DNA of 64,000 nt. Source: Terfezia claveryi (lineage: Eukaryota; Ascomycota; Pezizomycetes; Pezizales; Pezizaceae). The notes beneath the pieces are model-generated. The model made no database searches and had not been told where the DNA came from. It saw nothing but the letters and a program-made list of their open reading frames with translations. Positions 49,610 to 61,040 of the stretch are shown piece by piece. Position 1 is the first letter of the stretch, and every line of letters starts with the position of its first letter. Both the position numbers and the translations under genes were made by a program. The stretch is taken from assembly GCA_015179025.1 (NCBI GenBank), contig WHUX01000123.1, forward strand, positions 1-64,000, read 5' to 3'.

Positions 49610-50175
49610 TTGCTCAAGGAGCTGTAGATGCATGTAGGATAGGCTGGCGTTGAAAAAAAAATTGGGCATATAAGGTAACTAACTATCTCTATTCGGTGGC
49701 TACTGAATGTTTGGAATGGCGTGGAATGGAAAGAACGGTACAGAGGTTTCTCGGTTTATATAAGTGCGCTGATTCTCTCCTTTTTTCTTTTCCATGAGAT
49801 GAGGGCAATTATTGAGCGTGGGGATAATACTTGGGGGACTTGGCGTTTGGGTATTTAACTTGCGGAGATTGATTGAATATAACTCTCTCTTTTCTCATAT
49901 TAACGTTGTTACGGACGGGATTAAACTTGTGGGATATTAATGATACTGAATGATGATACGAGACCTGCCAACCACTCACTATACGATATGTAAAAGTCAT
50001 GACATGTACCGAAGAGGAAACACAACTACTAGTAAACAAAAAACGCTCCCTTTCTGCTCTGTGTCTTGTAAATCATTAGTCTGGTTAGACAATGGTATCC
50101 TCCTTCATCATTCCATACTTCGTCATTTCGATGCACAACAGGATTGCCCTACTAGCCACAGCTCATATTCACCAT
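49610..50175. other. Convergent 3' region, MDV1 and BCP1
   Basis: 566 bp with no gene. It contains one TAGTCTGGTTAGAC motif at 50077-50090. Otherwise it is AT-rich 3' UTR-like DNA for both neighbours. Confidence 0.6.
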
Positions 50176-51231
50176 CTAGAAAGGCTTAAAAGTGTTCTCC
50201 AACTTTCTCACCACATGTCCCAAATTATCCTTTTTGAATAATATCATGTGACCCTACCATACCACTGTCAGCGTTCCCTGCACAGGTCAAACAAGCTGGT
50301 TGACCAACTAACTAACCTGCGGCACAATTCCAAAATCAGAAAACGTCCGCTTCGAATCCGCGGTCCCTGCCTCCGGCACTTTTGTATAATTATAATCCGT
50401 ATACGCAATGGCCTCCACATGCAACACCTCATCTTCAGGATGGAAGTAAAACACCTCCTTCCCAACCTCCTTCTTTACCTTTCCAATTCTGGTGTCTTTC
50501 TTTCTTGGAACATCTCTCATCCGTGATTTGAACTTTTTAGCCTTGGGTTTAATCTCTTCCTCTTCCTCGGCACTGTCTTCGGCTTCGAGTTGGCTGGCGA
50601 CTTCAGTGTAGGTCTTACTGAGAATCAAATACGCTTCGAAGTCGTATGATTCTTTCTCATCCAATGCCCATTGAACCTCCTCCTGAAGCATCTTGTACAT
50701 TGGGGGAACAACCTCTACGGGCATGTTCACCATTCGCTCCGTTAGGATTAACCCCAACCCACCCTTTTCTGCCCCATTTTTCTTATTCAGGATCCGGGAG
50801 AGCTGCTCATGTAGCTTCTCATTGACCTTGCTTTTCTCTAATATATAATTGACTAAGGTCTCCACCGCTGGGTTTGTTTTCCGGTGTAAATTGACATTGA
50901 GAACTGTAAGGAATGCATAAGGATCTGATTCGTTCGTGTCGACTTTGATTGTTGTGCCTACGAGAGGCTGGGAGAGGACAAGATTTGCCAGCGCAGAGAT
51001 ATCGAAGAGAGTAGAGTCAATATCGAAGAGTTGCCGGATGAGAATCTTTAACCCGTGGAAGTCATGGGCAGGTTGTGGGTCGAACATTTCAAAGTCGACG
51101 GGGAGCTCATCGAAGTCGTCGGAATCGGAATCAGAGTCGGAGCCGGCAGAGTTGGTGCCTTTCATGTCTGCATCGCCTTCAGCATCGTTGACGGCCTCCA
51201 CCGGGGCTGCCCCATGTTTCCGTTTCGGCAT
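50176..51231 (-). CDS. BCP1: Bcp1/BCCIP family protein
   Basis: In yeast Bcp1 is a nuclear chaperone for ribosomal protein Rpl23 and is needed for export of the lipid kinase Mss4. The predicted protein has 330 residues, from exons 51231-50317 and 50253-50176 joined across a 63-bp intron. It opens with MPKRKHG and an acidic Asp/Ser run (about 31-45). The BCCIP core includes PVDFEMFDP, FHGLKILIRQLFD and LILTERMVNMPVEVVPPMYK. An acidic stretch near 230 and a basic KKFKSRMR segment follow. Reading past the first exon gives a stop after GIVPQVS. The spliced second exon gives GHMILFKK and ends NTFKPF, matching the usual C-terminus, so the intron is preferred. Confidence 0.93.
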
Positions 51232-51297
51232 TGTATTTGGTTCGTGTTTGCAGGAAGAGGGGATTGTGAATACGTAGGGGAGGCTCTGCGATGTTCA

Positions 51298-51316
51298 TTT
51301 TTTTTTTTTTTTTTTT
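51298..51316. repeat. T19 tract upstream of BCP1
   Basis: A 19-base T run on the plus strand, which is an A run on the BCP1 coding strand, about 67 bp before its ATG. Poly(dA:dT) tracts often exclude nucleosomes at fungal promoters, so it may be part of the promoter. Confidence 0.6.
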
Positions 51317-53258
51317 CTCAATTCACTTAAGCTTTTGTGAGACATGCGCCAAGAGTTTGAAGCGCTTGCCGAATTAGGATATATGTTTATTAATTTATAT
51401 AGGATGCAAGATAGATGCGCACGCCGTTGCAATTGCGACAGATCGCCAGATATGTGCAGATGCTATGATATGTAACAGCTTTGATACGGTATACGACCGC
51501 TGGTTCAAATGTTGGATCTCCTAATCGTCCGAACTATGTACATAGGGCGCTGGCACTTTGATTGAGTATGACACTAGGTACTATGGAGAGAATTTTCCAC
51601 CGAGTTATTTAAAGGCGTCCAGCTGATGGAATCGAAGTGGGTGTTTTGGCATAAAATATTCTTGGGCATTTTCACCTCAGTCTGTAGATAACTGAATTAT
51701 TTCCGGCTTCGAATGGTTGATGCCAGCAAGCACCATCCTCGCCCTCATATTAGACTGAATTACTTCTGTACCTACCGTATTCATGCCTCATGTTGGCCAT
51801 ACCCGAACTCTAACACATGCTTGCTATCAGCCAGCGTCAGCAGGAGCGAGTTCGGGTTTTCAAGCACGTATGATTTTTGCGTGCACTCAAACTCTCATAT
51901 AATAATAATCGTTTTCTCCTGTTGCTCGTAACCCTTCGGATTGCCCGATCCCGGGTGTGGTTGTTCAAATTGCTAACCTTTCCCTTTTATATTTGCTTTG
52001 CCGGTATGCTGTGGATCATCACTGATGGAAGTTTAATCCAAATTCCAGCCTCTGCTTGGAGATCGCTCATTGAGTGAGGATGTAAGCATGATTTTGATGT
52101 CTATGTCTCGGTCGCCCAGCAATCTAGGATGCGTGGTGGTCATTGATACCAGCGAGATTCCTCATTGCATGTCTTTTTCCATTCATATTAATTAGAATTT
52201 GTTCCGAGACAATCATCTCCCTCCCTTCCCTCCTGCTCGGCTTCTCCATCCTCCTGCTCGAACCATTTATTTGTTCTGGCGACAGAATTCGAACGTCCAC
52301 CGTTCCCGGCATTGCTCGTCCTCGCAGTTCTATTCGTAGTGGGCAGAGGACCGAATCTCGCCTGTCGCGAGGCCAAGCGGCCATCCCCTGCCGCTCCGCG
52401 TGCGTCCCTGAATTTCGTACCCCAACTCCACGCCCAAAACAGGGCCCAACAGGGGGAAGGGCGCTGCATCTCATTTTAAATTGCCCATTGAATTGCCCGG
52501 CCCCTGTCGCTGCTTGTCGGTTCTGGGTTACGGTACTACAGGTGAGGAGGTGCCTGCCGGCTTCGTGCCCTTTGGTGCCTGCTCTGGGGCGCAGGGCACC
52601 CGTCTGTGAGAAGTGTGAGAAGGGTCCTGCCCGTTGCCCGTGGGCGCTGAAGTCTCCTCCCCGCTTCCTTCTCACGACTCTCTCCGTGTGCGAGCTGCAG
52701 GTGTTATCGACCGACCCGGGGTGTACTCGCAGAGCCAGTCCCCCTCACGCTCATTTGTCGCGGTAGAGTTACTTATCGCGTCGTTCATTGGACACCACCG
52801 GTACCTACCTACTTCCTACCTGCCCTCCTCCATCGTCGACGTGCGGTGCAGCAGCGGTCGTCCCTTGGCCCGCCCACCGCCGCTCCGTTCAAACAGCAAC
52901 CCTCCTTACCAGCAACGACTTCACTACTGCAGGCCCCAATACCTCGCCTCCCCCAACCCCCATCGATTGAAGTATAGACTGTACTTTCCTGTCGAATCAT
53001 TCGCTACTCTCTTTTGTGCCCTCAAAAACAGCACTTTCCAATTTATCTTTTTTTCTTTCTCTTTTTTGGTCATTCCCTCGTTCCCTGTCCTTGCTTGCCG
53101 CAGGGCAGCCTTACATCTGCTGCTGCTGCATCGTGATAGATAACTCACATCTCTCTTAGTTCTCTGTATCGAATACATCACATTGGAACTCTCACACTTG
53201 CTGTCCCTCTTCTAAAGGGAGACAGGCGACGTGGAGAGATTATACCGGTTCGCCTCCA
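51317..53258. other. Divergent promoter and long 5' leader region
   Basis: About 1.9 kb between BCP1 and the SH3-domain gene. From about 52200 it is rich in CT-tracts (CTCCCTCCCTTCC, TTTTTTCTTTCTC). Such tracts commonly precede transcription starts in filamentous fungi, so a long 5' UTR for the SH3 gene is likely. Open frames up to 207 codons exist on both strands but look like composition artefacts. Confidence 0.5.
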
Positions 53259-55535
53259 ATGACGAGAACTCAACCTTCAACCCTCGGACTTTCCGTCGGT
53301 GGCCGAGAGGATGACCAGACAACGGAGAACCTCAGCCGATCTGACGAGACGGATGATAATTCAGCAATGTGGAGCACTGAGCCAGCAGCTTACTCGGGAA
53401 GTCGAGGCCGTAGATGGAGGTTTACAAGGAGCAGCATATTGCTCGTTGGCCTCCTCGCATTGCCAATTGCTTCTACTCAACAAAATCCTCCAGGTCCTAA
53501 TTGCATCGCTCTCACTACTTCCAAGATGTGTCCGGCATTCATCACGTCTCAGATATCAATAAAGAACACCGATAAATTGTAAGGGGAAGAAAATTTGGGC
53601 TGGGAATCATGGAAAGCGATCTGACGTGTGTTACAGTCCGTTTCTTCAGTTCGTTAATACTACCGACCAGTTCGATGCAGAATTTGAGCGATATATCCGG
53701 ACTGATTATCCAGTCGCAAAGTAAACTTTCTGTCCTACTACACTTGCGTGTCAGGGGTTCTGATTTGGTGGGCAGGTTCAAAAACGAATTTGGTTGTCCT
53801 CTCGATAATTTCTCGAATACTACACTCCTCTATGCACAATATACGAGGTCACAACTATGTTCGGCGATGATACAAGAGTCCATAATAGATTGCAAGCTGA
53901 AGCCAGAAAACTCGAAACCTCTGTGTTTGGAAAATTGTGTATGATCACCGTGATGTTTCCCTAGGTTAAGTTAGGTGTCGGCTTACATACTTTTGAACAG
54001 GGCCAATGGGCAAGTAGTGAATGGCAGATTGTGGCCGATAAGAGCACTTGTGGAGCATCCAACATAGACTATACCAGTTTAATTAAGTCAGATTTTGCCA
54101 TCTGTACTCAGCCAGAGAACTCGTTGAAAAGGGCCTTGTGTGTCGATGCCGCTCTCAACGAAGGTCATAACTGTGGATTTAGGTACGATATTCACTAATA
54201 TATATATTCCGAGTCTAGCTAACAATGTCAAGTGAGAACTTGCCCGGCCTCTGCCTCCACTGCCAGGGTGGTACTGTCAACTCCACGGAGACATGCTGCT
54301 ACGAAGCCAATGTTGAGCAGCGTTGCCAGGGTGTCAGATTGCCGACTATCGTTGATGTACCACCTGACCTGATCCCAACAGAAAGCCCGACACCAAAGCC
54401 AGATACTGGTAATGGCGGGAGAAGCAGTAACCAACTCACTGCAGGAGCAATAGCAGGAATTGTCATTGGTTCAGTGATTGCACTTTGCCTGATGGTCTTC
54501 CTTATTCTCTACTGGAGACGTAGGAAACAGATTCAAACAAGCGCGCTGTATCTCAACAGGCCGTCTCCACATCAAAGAACATCACCGGAGCGCAATATGG
54601 CGTATGCAGCGAACCCTAATCCAAACCCCGCCCCTCAAACTCCCGTTGACCATGGCGCTGGGGGACGGATTGCCAGAATGTCAGCACTAGAATCGCGCAA
54701 TGCCTCTCGCAATACATCTGTGGCTGGTCAGAACTCTCCACCGTTATTGCCCCTCCAAGAAAGGCCGTCTCACCGAATTATCCGCAACACATCGGCAGAG
54801 TTCCGTGGTCTTGAAGACAGCCCAAACACTCGACGGAGTGCAAAATACACCGGGGATTCCCGTCCACCACATCCTGCTCCACGTGATCGCAATGCTTCAT
54901 TATCTAGTACCTCGATACTAGTCTCAGAAAGACATGGCTCAGACAGTGAGAAAGAAGATGGTTCTGGAGTCGTCGGTAGCCCGGTTTCCGAGCAATTGCC
55001 GTACTTTAAAGTATGTGGATCTGGTGTTCTAGGTTCAGGAAAGCCTACTAACATCACTGTGTAGGACTATTATTCTAAAGATGACATTCATCCGGACGAT
55101 AAGGTCTCTGTATTATGGGCATATTCGCCGCGCGCAGCGGATGAATTTGAGTTGGAGCGTGGAGATATGCTGAAGGTCATTGGTATCTGGGATGACGGTT
55201 GGGCTACCGGTATCCGGCTGAATGATCGGGCGGAGGACTATATCAAACTTCGAACTCAACGCGATAGTGGTGTTTCCGCCTCTCAGAATTCACGACTCAG
55301 CATGCGCCCACCAACGCCCACAGGGGATGCCGACGTCAAGGCCTTCCCACTCGTTTGCGTCTGCCTGCCCGAGCATTGGCAGAAGACAATCGACAATGAC
55401 GGTGTTGATTACACATCAATCCACACCACAGAAGGTCAACTATCCGACCCAGAAATCCATGGAAAGAGAATACAAAAAGAGCCGTCTAGCAGGTTCCATG
55501 AGGATATGAATCCGCGGGATGGCCCCTCTCCCTGA
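53259..55535 (+). CDS. Single-pass membrane protein with Cys-rich ectodomain and cytosolic SH3 domain
   Basis: The predicted protein has 665 residues. Exons: 53259-53578, 53637-53720, 53776-53938, 54001-54182, 54233-55010 and 55065-55535; introns of 58, 55, 62, 50 and 54 bp. A hydrophobic segment SSILLVGLLALPIAS (about 58-72) may act as a signal anchor or signal peptide. The region that follows (about 75-290) has many cysteines. A strong membrane helix GAIAGIVIGSVIALCLMVF lies near 321-343, followed by the basic stop-transfer YWRRRK. The Ser/Pro-rich cytosolic part ends with an SH3 domain (about 512-570: VSVLWAYSPRAADEFELERGD, then GWATGIRL). A conserved fungal tail FPLVCVCLPEHW follows. The plan recalls Fus1-like scaffolds for cell fusion or polarity. 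That function is inferred. Confidence 0.88.
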
Positions 55536-56398
55536 ACAGTAGAACCCTCTGGCAGAGATCTTGGGCCCAAGGGGATATCATATAATTATGACGGTGTTTT
55601 TTTTTTCTTTTTATCATTTCTCCAATGTTTATATTCCGGGTCACAGGAGTTGGGTCTGGCTTTTTTTCTTCTCTTGACCACTTGTGCCACTTTGCGTATA
55701 CTTCTCGGTGTGTCCTGCAATTCTATCTTCTTGGTGTGTTGGTGGTTTTCTAACTTTCTTTTGTACTATTTGCTTTTTACTTCTTGCTGGGACGGTTAAT
55801 TTTTTATGTTTATTGTGTTTAAGTGGGATTCAGTGATTGCGATACCCATTATAGGTTGTTTTTATGAGGCTAAAATGATTGAGGTTTAGTGTATAATAAC
55901 CTCCAAGCATTCTATTTATTTCTCTTTGTCGGTATCTGAATAGCTTTTGTTCTCGAGGATGATAGTATTGCTTCGCCATATTGACGAAGAGTTTCGGTTT
56001 GTGGGCACATTTTATTACAGAGATTCAGAAATATATGTGTAGATATACACTGTGGCTTGTGGAGCGGGATTAAGATACCTATGTGTTTGCATGGGCGCTG
56101 CTCCACGCCGGCCATGGTGGGTTGTGTTGTAATGGCCAGTGCAGACAAGGGGTTCAAAATACTAGTGAGCACAGGTGGTTTTGCCTTCAAGTTTTCTTCT
56201 CACTTTCATAGATACCTAGAGAATACCTAGCATAGTTTAATCACAATATGTAGCCCTGAAGTCTGAAGCTCTCATGATTTGATTTGCGTTGAACACGTGC
56301 ATAGCTGAACACGACGATAACACGCCGACACAAGCTGTCCAACTATTCTCTCTGGCCTTCTCGAGCTCACAATACAGCACTTGCAGTTCAAATTCATC
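55536..56398. other. Intergenic region, SH3 gene to CYP10
   Basis: 863 bp without a recognisable gene. The first half is T-rich 3' UTR-like DNA; the second half is the CYP10 promoter. No TAGTCTGG motif or repeat was seen. Confidence 0.6.
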
Positions 56399-57116
56399 AT
56401 GTCCGTTACAGTTAGTACAAACACATGGCTTCCGAATTCTTTTATCATTGTATCAATACTTTAGCTAATATATGAATTATAGTTGCATACAGATTTGGGG
56501 GATATCAAAATCGAGGTCTACTGCGAGGCGGTGCCCAAGACTGCGGAGAACTTCCTGGCATTATGTGCTTCTGGGTACTATGATAATGTTCTAATTCACC
56601 GAAATGTATGTATGCTTTTGATCTTCGAAATCCATTATTTCTGACCCAATACCCCAATATCCCCCCAAAGATTCCGTCTATCTCTCAACAGGAAAAAGCA
56701 ACCATTCTTCCCCATGGCAAAATCCCTATGTATCTAACCCCCTCTTCCCCTTCTAGATCAAAGGCTTCATCTTCCAACTCGGGGACCCCCTCGGCACTGG
56801 CAAGGGCGGAGCCTCCATCTGGGGGGACAAATTCGAAGACGAAATCCGCCCTGCACTAAGACATAACCAGCGCGGGGTGGTGAGTATGGCAAATTCGGGT
56901 CCAGATACGAATGGAAGCCAGTTTTTTGTCACGTATGGAAGTCATCCGCATTTGGATGGGAGGAATACGGTGTTTGGGAAGGTGATTGGGGGCTTGGAGG
57001 TCTTGGATGAATTGGAGGGGATGGAGGTAGATAAGAAATTTAGGTTGAAGAAGGAGGTTAGAGTTAGGGGGGTCACGGTGCATGCGAATCCGATTGCGGA
57101 GAGGGAGGAGGAGTAG
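56399..57116 (+). CDS. CYP10: Cyclophilin-type peptidyl-prolyl isomerase, Cyp10/PPIL3 type
   Basis: Catalyses cis-trans isomerisation of Xaa-Pro bonds. PPIL3-type cyclophilins are linked to the spliceosome in other eukaryotes. The protein has 164 residues. Exons: 56399-56410 (only four codons, MSVT), 56483-56605 and 56757-57116; introns of 72 and 151 bp, the second unusually long for this window. Single-domain cyclophilin: [54 protein letters not shown], the active-site region [18 protein letters not shown], and [13 protein letters not shown]. It ends soon after VTVHANP as PPIL3 does. The catalytic Arg sits in the HRN(IKGF) region as usual in PPIL3. Confidence 0.95.
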
Positions 57117-57530
57117 AGGCGGGGAGCGGATGGGGATGGGAAGAAGGTTGAAAAGGAAAGGGGGGGATGTTCACGTACTTGTTCACGTCTATGTGGTCTT
57201 TTTTTAAGGAGGGTATTTTGAGGGAGGTCTGTAGTATATGAATCTCACAAATGTTTTTTTTCTCTGCAATAGCATATTTGATACTTTCTCAGTTTTTGCT
57301 GATATATTTTTGCGCCCCCGTATGATGATAGTCAACCAGAGCCTCACTTAACACATAACCCCCCCCCCAAAAAAAAAGGAAATACTATCGCTTCCCCTAG
57401 TCTGGCTTGCACTAGCCCCTCCACAGACTACACTTCCCCCACGTGGCTATCATTCTCTAGGACACCAGCACCCTTCGAGGTCGACCCTATACTAATCAGT
57501 CCACCATAGTGCCCCACAAACCACATCATC
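57117..57530. other. Intergenic region with a solo 33-bp TAGTCTGG element
   Basis: 414 bp. It contains the CYP10 3' UTR, a C-run then an A-run at 57359-57377, and at 57398-57430 one isolated repeat. That repeat starts TAGTCTGGCTTGCACTAG and ends CCACAGACTA, with inverted TAGTCTG/CAGACTA ends. The DAD3 ATG follows 100 bp later. Confidence 0.75.
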
Positions 57531-57950
57531 ATGGCGCATACACTCTCCCCACTTGAGCAAGAAGTCCTCGACGAATATACCCGCCTCCTAAACAACATGG
57601 ACCAAGTACCCATTCCCTCCCCCCTCTTTAGTGTGAGATCCAACAACAACTCTAACACACAACCCCTCGTATCACAGTTATCTGCTTCAATCGCCTCGCT
57701 CGCAACCTCCCCAGCCGCCCATATCCTCGATGCCCTGCGCGAATTGGAGAGGAAAACAGGATTGGTGTTTACGTTGTTGAAGGCCAGTGTGTATAGCATT
57801 GTGCTGCAGCAACAGTTGGAGGATGAGGGGCAGATGGGTGGTGGTGGTGGTGGTGGTGGTGGTGGTGGTGGTGGGGAGAATGCGGGAAGGGAGGAGGGGA
57901 GTGAGGATGGGAATCAGAGGGGAGAAGATGAGTACGAGGCGGGGTATTGA
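57531..57950 (+). CDS. DAD3: DASH/Dam1 complex subunit Dad3
   Basis: Dad3 is a DASH complex subunit at the kinetochore-microtubule interface. The gene is a single exon of 139 residues. The N-terminal LSPLEQEVLDEYTRLLNNM and the block ILDALRELERKTGLVFTLLK followed by ASVYSIVLQQQ are the family signatures. Typical Dad3 proteins stop near 80-100 residues. This one has two additions: an Asn/Ser-rich insert between the helices (about 36-50) and a C-terminal tail with 13 consecutive glycines encoded by a GGT microsatellite (57837-57874), followed by an acidic end. The ATG at 57531 follows CATCATC and is the only suitable start. Confidence 0.93.
   Translation: MAHTLSPLEQEVLDEYTRLLNNMDQVPIPSPLFSVRSNNNSNTQPLVSQLSASIASLATSPAAHILDALRELERKTGLVFTLLKASVYSIVLQQQLEDEGQMGGGGGGGGGGGGGENAGREEGSEDGNQRGEDEYEAGY
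57837..57874 (+). repeat. (GGT)n microsatellite inside DAD3
   Basis: About 12-13 GGT triplets encode a pure glycine run near the end of Dad3. It is likely length-polymorphic between strains, and the reading frame is unaffected by whole-triplet changes. Confidence 0.9.
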
Positions 57951-58239
57951 ATAGAAGGTCTGAGATTGTATGAGCTGGCTCCTACTGATATGGCCAATTG
58001 TTACATGGTGTCACTCAATTATTATGGGGTTTGGCGTTATTGGGGCGCTTTGCTTCATTGTATAGCTTTTTCTTTCAAATTTACACCAAGTGACCCTGGC
58101 GCTGCGTGCGCTTGCTATTGAATGACAGGTTAAAGTTATTTACAAGAATGATAGAGAAAATACGAAAAATGCCAAAGTATATAATATATATGTACAAATG
58201 GTACAGATGATGATATGTGCCTCAGGGGTGTCGTCACAA

Positions 58240-59362
58240 TTATAGGTAACTTGAAGGACCACCCATGTTTGAGCCGTTGTAGTACACCTTTCTTACGTCT
58301 GCAAGCTTAAGGCCACGGCCTCGGGCAATGGTATCTACAAGACACGTTAATCGCCATTTGAGGCGGAAGCTGAAACGACGGGGAAGAGGTCCTACCTGGT
58401 AATTTCTGCTTCCTCAGCCCCTCCAGAGCCGCCTTGATGACATTCATACGGTTCCTCGAACGGGTGATCTTTGCAGAGAGATCCTGTATACCGAGACACC
58501 TGCACATTTCAAATATAGGTTCTGACGCACGAATACCATATCCTAGGCCCCCGTCAGATGCATGTACGAACGAACCGGGGTTTCCAGCCTTACCAGGTGG
58601 TGCAGTCCTCAGCTCCAATTCCACCGCTCCAATCTTCACCTTCACAATTCCATAAATCGTCCTCCCCTCGTACCTCGGGATCGGCTCGAGGTTCCTCAAA
58701 GCCATGTATGTTGCAATCTGTCCCGCATCACCCGGTTCTGCTGACTTGCCTTCCCCAATACCCAGCAAGCCATTACCATTCCCTGCGATGTGTAGGGCGT
58801 AGAATCGCTGTATCTTTCCCATCCTGGTTTGGTTGACGACTCTGTGGAATACCATTTTCCTCACAGTGAACTTCTTGAGCTGCGCTTGCGAGAACCCGGT
58901 GATTCGGGAAAGGTCCTCCCCACGGTAAAGTCCCTGAACGTCCTCCTCCTCGAATTTGAGATCTGGATCCTCTATTTTCGGGAGAGGCTGCTGTGGGTGA
59001 CCCATCGCAGGCTTGTACTCTCCCTTGGGAAAATCGAGAATCGGGTCTAATTTGGACAGGTCGCTGAGGTAGTTGAGTTTGTATGGGTCGTGGGCACTGC
59101 GGGGCTGTCGGCGGGCAAAATCCTTGGGGTCAACCACAGCCTCTCCGGCGAGGATGGACTCCAATTGTGACGGAGTATAGTAGTGCTCGAGCTGCTCGAG
59201 ATGCTCAGCGGTATATCGTGTTTCGGGGCTGACTGCGACGTTCCTGCCATTGCCGGGACCATTCCGGGGCAGGGCGGCGAGCGGGGTGCTGTGCAATTGG
59301 CGAGCGGGCGTGAGCTGGGCCGCCTTGGAGAAAAGGCGCCGGAGCGACCGTGCTGTGCTCAT
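58240..59362 (-). CDS. MRPS5: Mitochondrial small-subunit ribosomal protein uS5m
   Basis: A component of the mitochondrial 37S small subunit. The predicted protein has 353 residues, from exons 59362-58396 and 58334-58240 joined across a 61-bp intron. The N-terminus MSTARSLRRLFSKAAQL is Arg/Ser-rich without acidic residues, as in a mitochondrial presequence. A fungal-specific linker follows (about 40-155). The S5 double-stranded-RNA-binding-like N domain is at about 165-230 (FTVRKMVFHRVVNQTRMGKI, then HIAGNGNGLLGIGEGK). The C domain has GYGIRASEPIFEMCRCLGI and KITRSRNRMNVIKA. Reading through the intron adds an unrelated tail. Splicing gives the conserved DTIARGRGLKLADVRKVYY and a stop after PSSYL. 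Confidence 0.94.
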
Positions 59363-60173
59363 TCCGGGTGTATTTGCCAGCAGTGTCTCGGGGGTGCTGG
59401 GGAAGGTGGGGGTTTGTTAGGACCCAGGTTTTCAGCTCGGAAATCTCCTGACAGCGCGATATGCACAGGCGCATGCAGGCGCTGGCAGAAGACTACACAT
59501 ATGCAGGCAAGATACGGATACGGTGCATATGCGCTTATGTAAGTATGATTACTCATTCCGCCGGATCTGCTTTCGGCAAGATGTTTATGCTGGGGGCACA
59601 GAAAGCGCATGCCCATAGGGAAAGTCGACGGTCGAGATAATCCGCCCTCGCGAGTCGCCCGCCGCCCCACCCACCCCCGGGCCCCCGTTCTTTCCGCTCC
59701 ATCCACTTGCAAACTCAACACCACCACCACAACTCCCAATCGACCTTTCCATTCGACAAACCCTCAACTTGCGACTACAGGAGCCTGCGGCTGCAACGAT
59801 CCCCGGCCCGGCCACATTATACTAGACGTCCTGCACGTTGTACCCCCCCAGTGCCTCCTGTGCCTTCGTACGCAGCTCTCAGCTTGAACCTGTCGTACTG
59901 TGCCGCCCAATCGAAAGGCCCCCTGCCTATGACTTCTGTCTAAGCAGCATAACCGCGGTATTATTCCCTGGGCAGCCTGCCAGTGTTGCTTGCTTCAAAG
60001 TCACCTACGTCAACGCAGCAAATTGCACATAAAGCAAACAACTTTCTCTCGCCTCTCAACTGCCGATATATCAAACACGACGTAAGCTTATTTGCACCGC
60101 ACAACATACTCTCTCTTCCATCTTCGGTCGATAGTTAACCAACGACAGAACGACAGACACTTTGGATTCAGTC
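59363..60173. other. Divergent promoter region, MRPS5 and RHO4
   Basis: 811 bp between divergent starts. Several in-frame-looking open stretches exist on both strands around 59600-59940, but codon content and lack of recognisable motifs argue against a gene. CT-rich DNA just before 60174 fits a RHO4 leader. Confidence 0.55.
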
Positions 60174-61040
60174 ATGAGCGTGAGCCACAAGAGAACGCCG
60201 TCGAGAATGTCGGCAAGGGGCTCTGTGCTTTCAGGTCCGGAGGACGCCCCCAATCGCTCAACAACGGCTTCACCCAACGCCGCTCATTTCTCAAAAAAGT
60301 TGGTGGTGGTGGGGGATGGTGGATGTGGAAAGACTTGCTTGTTGATTTCATATTCTTCAGGATACTTTCCAGACGTATGTCGTTTTGTTTTTCTTGGACA
60401 TTTGTTTATCTCCACATGTTAATGGGTTTCTTATCTCGGCAAACACTGACGGGTTTGCGCAATTAGAAATACGTTCCGACTGTATTCGAAAACTACATTA
60501 CATACAAAGTACACAGAGCCTCCGGCAAGACTGTCGAGCTCGCATTATGGGACACCGCCGGGCAAGAGGAGTACGACCGACTACGGCCACTGTCCTACCC
60601 TGAAACAGACGTCATTTTCGTGTGTTTCGCAATTGATTCGCCACACTCACTAGAAAATGTCATGGACAAGGTATATCCCTTGAAGCTCCAAAACGAAGCC
60701 CCACTAAGGAGACCCACATATTAACCCATGGTTCATTTGTCTCTAGTGGTATCCCGAAGTAGTGCATTTTTGCCCGAACACACCAATAATATTAGTCGGC
60801 TTGAAAACCGATCTGCGAAATAATCGGAATGCCACGGAGTTGCTAAAGACGCAAGGGATGACACCGGTAACGCCTAGTCAAGGACAGTCGGTGGCAAGCA
60901 AAATGCAAGCGAAGTATATGGAGTGTTCGTCGAAGGCTGGCACGGGAGTGGAGGAAGTCTTTGATTTGGCGATAAGTTTGGCGATTGGGGATTTGACGGT
61001 TAAGAAGAAGCCGAAAAAGAGGAATTGTGTTATTGTGTGA
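60174..61040 (+). CDS. RHO4: Rho-family small GTPase, Rho4 type
   Basis: Rho4 GTPases act in septation and cell-wall remodelling in filamentous fungi and fission yeast. The protein has 232 residues. Exons: 60174-60374, 60467-60670 and 60747-61040; introns of 92 and 76 bp. It has a 42-residue basic, Ser-rich N-terminal extension, typical of Rho4. Then come the P-loop [14 protein letters not shown], switch [11 protein letters not shown], switch [21 protein letters not shown], guanine-specificity motif VGLKTDL, and ECSSKAG. The Rho insert region includes [10 protein letters not shown]. The C-terminus is a Lys-rich stretch and a CVIV prenylation box. An upstream in-frame TTG exists, but ATG 60174 is the natural start. 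Confidence 0.95.

Noticed and set aside
52143..52766. 207-codon open frame upstream of the SH3 gene, with an opposing frame at 52124-52675
   Set aside because: Long frames on both strands in GC/CT-rich leader DNA point to compositional bias. The product is Arg/Pro/Cys-rich without domains.
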